In this document: positions 62,692 to 64,000 of the stretch, one piece after another
Numbering within the stretch: the stretch's first letter is position 1
Layout of the letters: the number at the start of each line of letters is the position of its first letter
DNA from: Luteimonas aquatica
GTDB lineage: Bacteria > Pseudomonadota > Gammaproteobacteria > Xanthomonadales > Xanthomonadaceae
Length of the DNA: 64,000 bases
Direction: 5' to 3'
NCBI RefSeq assembly: GCF_022662575.1
Contig: NZ_JALBFU010000011.1
Coordinates: 19,034-83,033 of the forward strand
Notes under the pieces: generated by a model
Told to the model about the DNA's origin: nothing
The model's database searches: none
What the model saw: the letters and a program-made list of their open reading frames with translations, nothing else
Position numbers and translations under genes: made by a program

Positions 62692-63582
62692 ATGACCCCT
62701 GCCGATCCGCCGAAGATCGCCGAGCGCGAGCCGGTCGCGCTGGCGCTGGGCGCGGGCGGGGCGCGCGGACTGGCGCAGATCGGCGTGATCGAGGAGCTGG
62801 AGGCGCGCGGCTTCGAGATCGTGGCCATCGCCGGCGCGTCCAGCGGCGCGCTGGTCGGCGGCGTGTTCGCCGCCGGCCGCCTGCGCGAGTTCCGCGAGGG
62901 CATGGAGGCCAAGACGCGCGGCGACGTATTGCGCCTGCTCGATCCGGTGCTCGGCCGCCCCGGGCTGATCGGCGGCCAACGCCTGGTCGAGGCGATGAGC
63001 GAGGTGGTCGGCAATCCCGACATCGAAACCCTGCCGATCTCCTTCACCGCCGTGGCGGTGGACCTGGAGCGGCAGCGCGAGGTCTGGCTGCGCTCGGGGC
63101 CGCTGTGGGACGCGCTGCGCGCCTCCTTCGCCATTCCCGGCCTCTTCACCCCGCACCTGGTGCATGGCCGCGAACTGGTCGACGGCGGTCTGCTTTCGCC
63201 GCTGCCGATCGCGGCCACGCGCATGGCCGACGCGCACCGCCTGATCGCGGTGAACATGAACGGCTGGCCGAAGCAGCCGCCCGGCGTGCCGGCCGAGGTT
63301 GCCGAGACGCCGCCGCGGTCGCGCGGCCACCGCTTCTCGCGCTGGCTGGACGCGCGCATGGGCGGACGGCCGGACGAGAAGGGGCTGGTGGACACCATGG
63401 GCCTGTCGCTGGACACCATGCAGGGCCAGCTCGCGCGCGTGCAGCTGGCACTCGATCCGCCCGAGCTGGTGATCGAGATTCCGCGCGATGCCTGCCATTT
63501 CTACGAATTCTGGCGCGCCAAGGAGCTGGTCGAGGTCGGCCGCGCCGAGACCCGCAAGGCGCTGGACGCGGCCGGGTACTGA
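62692..63582 (+). CDS. Patatin-like phospholipase (RssA/NTE type)
   Basis: A 296-aa serine esterase. The oxyanion motif is GAGGARGLAQIGVI, the nucleophile Ser is in GASSGALVGG (GxSxG), and the catalytic Asp is in VDGGLLSPLP (DGG). No signal peptide. Family members release fatty acids from phospholipids in the cytoplasm or at the membrane; the specific role is unknown. Start at 62692, with the oxyanion motif close to the N-terminus. Confidence 0.92.
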   Translation: MTPADPPKIAEREPVALALGAGGARGLAQIGVIEELEARGFEIVAIAGASSGALVGGVFAAGRLREFREGMEAKTRGDVLRLLDPVLGRPGLIGGQRLVEAMSEVVGNPDIETLPISFTAVAVDLERQREVWLRSGPLWDALRASFAIPGLFTPHLVHGRELVDGGLLSPLPIAATRMADAHRLIAVNMNGWPKQPPGVPAEVAETPPRSRGHRFSRWLDARMGGRPDEKGLVDTMGLSLDTMQGQLARVQLALDPPELVIEIPRDACHFYEFWRAKELVEVGRAETRKALDAAGY

Positions 63583-63620
63583 ACTGCGGACGCGACGTCG
63601 AAGGACGCCGCGTCGGCTTC

Positions 63621-63680
63621 GGGGACATCGCACTCGGGGGCATCGCACCCGGAAGCATCACCCCCGGGAGCATCGCAGTC
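63621..63680 (+). repeat. Four degenerate 15-bp tandem repeats
   Basis: Units GGGGACATCGCACTC, GGGGGCATCGCACCC, GGAAGCATCACCCCC and GGGAGCATCGCAGTC lie head to tail in the 160-bp gap after the patatin-like gene. In one frame they read GDIAL-GGIAP-GSITP-GSIAV, a pentapeptide repeat, but no start or coding context supports translation. Confidence 0.6.
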
Positions 63681-63742
63681 CGTGAGATGGCCGGCGGCGA
63701 GGCTGGACGCCCAATTCCGGGAATGCCGCCAGGAACGCCGCC

Positions 63743-64000
63743 ATGTCCAGCCGCCGTCCGTTCGTTTCCGCCGTCACGCCCCCCGCCGACTCGCCGCTGG
63801 CGTCCTGGCTGATGGGCGCCCTGTTCCTCGGCGCTGTCGCCATGCTCTCGCTGCCGGCCGCGCGCGGCGCCAGCGCCGCCTTCGGCTGGATGCCGCTCTG
63901 GCTGCTCGGCATGCCGCTGGCCAGCCTGCTCGCGCTGTGGCTGGGGCGGGCGGCCGCCGCGATGCGCCCGTCCGTCCTCGCCGCGGCGGCGCCCGGCCCG
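63743..64000 (+). CDS. Membrane protein, N-terminal part (runs off the window)
   Basis: The first 86 residues of a protein with two hydrophobic helices in this part (ASWLMGALFLGAVAMLSLP and MPLWLLGMPLASLLALWLG). Start MSSRRPFVSAVTPPAD at 63743. No family is recognised from this fragment. It follows the tandem repeats by about 60 bp. Confidence 0.6.
   Translation, partial: MSSRRPFVSAVTPPADSPLASWLMGALFLGAVAMLSLPAARGASAAFGWMPLWLLGMPLASLLALWLGRAAAAMRPSVLAAAAPGP

Overview
This 64 kb window is bacterial chromosome of very high GC (roughly 70% by eye), densely packed, and typical of the Xanthomonadales (Lysobacteraceae: Lysobacter, Luteimonas, Pseudoxanthomonas or relatives). That placement rests on the dprA - LysM gene - def - fmt - rsmB order, an RpoD with an acidic insert of the Xanthomonas type, a copL-copA-copB copper locus and the CCCCTCTCCCGC-type intergenic hairpin. 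It is inferred from gene content, not from a database search.

Layout. 1-4.9 kb: DNA uptake, translation initiation and rRNA methylation (dprA partial, LysM protein, def, fmt, rsmB). 5.0-15.4 kb: envelope polysaccharide and lipid A genes: an ArnT/GT83-type transferase, three glycosyltransferases, a GT-C-like membrane protein, a CDP-glycerol-transferase-like protein, two bacterial PH-domain membrane proteins and an LpxL-type acyltransferase. 15.5-18.4 kb: dtd, rpoD with promoter element and terminator, and an NTF2-fold protein. 18.5-24.8 kb: a mannoside-use module. A secreted GH92 mannosidase is divergent from an operon of FucP-type transporter, fructokinase and AGE-family isomerase. The divergent promoter region carries two matching 16-bp palindromes exactly 100 bp apart.

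25.0-31.8 kb: an island of lower GC next to a CAU-anticodon tRNA whose 3' end reads CTA instead of CCA. It holds a HEPN/Toprim protein, a catalytically eroded tyrosine-recombinase-like protein, a 1023-aa adenine methylase and a translationally coupled PD-(D/E)XK protein. This is the best candidate for a poorly described system, probably anti-phage restriction. The methylase has its own N-terminal nuclease-like segment that has lost the catalytic lysine, and the intact PD...ETK motif sits in the partner.

31.8-39.2 kb: a small Cys-rich lipoprotein, an M23-like protein with a degenerate first metal motif, a 38-bp perfect palindrome, the copper operon (copL, copA, copB, cytochrome c with a His-rich tail), an AraC regulator and Ohr. 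39.7-48.5 kb: a ZntB-type transporter, an AraC regulator, a 51-aa double-CxxC miniprotein, two tandem alpha/beta hydrolases with an Asp nucleophile and no usual histidine, three tandem exported HDFDF-motif paralogues facing a YafY/WYL regulator across a 21-bp palindrome, a MASE2-GGDEF cyclase and a small periplasmic protein. 48.6-56.2 kb: opgD-opgH, an esterase, a LytTR response regulator, hemC and two DUF481 proteins. 56.4-61.1 kb: a three-subunit cytoplasmic molybdoenzyme resembling sulfite dehydrogenase SoeABC. 61.3-64 kb: a small conserved protein, a WYL regulator, a patatin-like esterase and the start of a membrane protein. No rRNA gene, CRISPR array or intact insertion sequence was seen.
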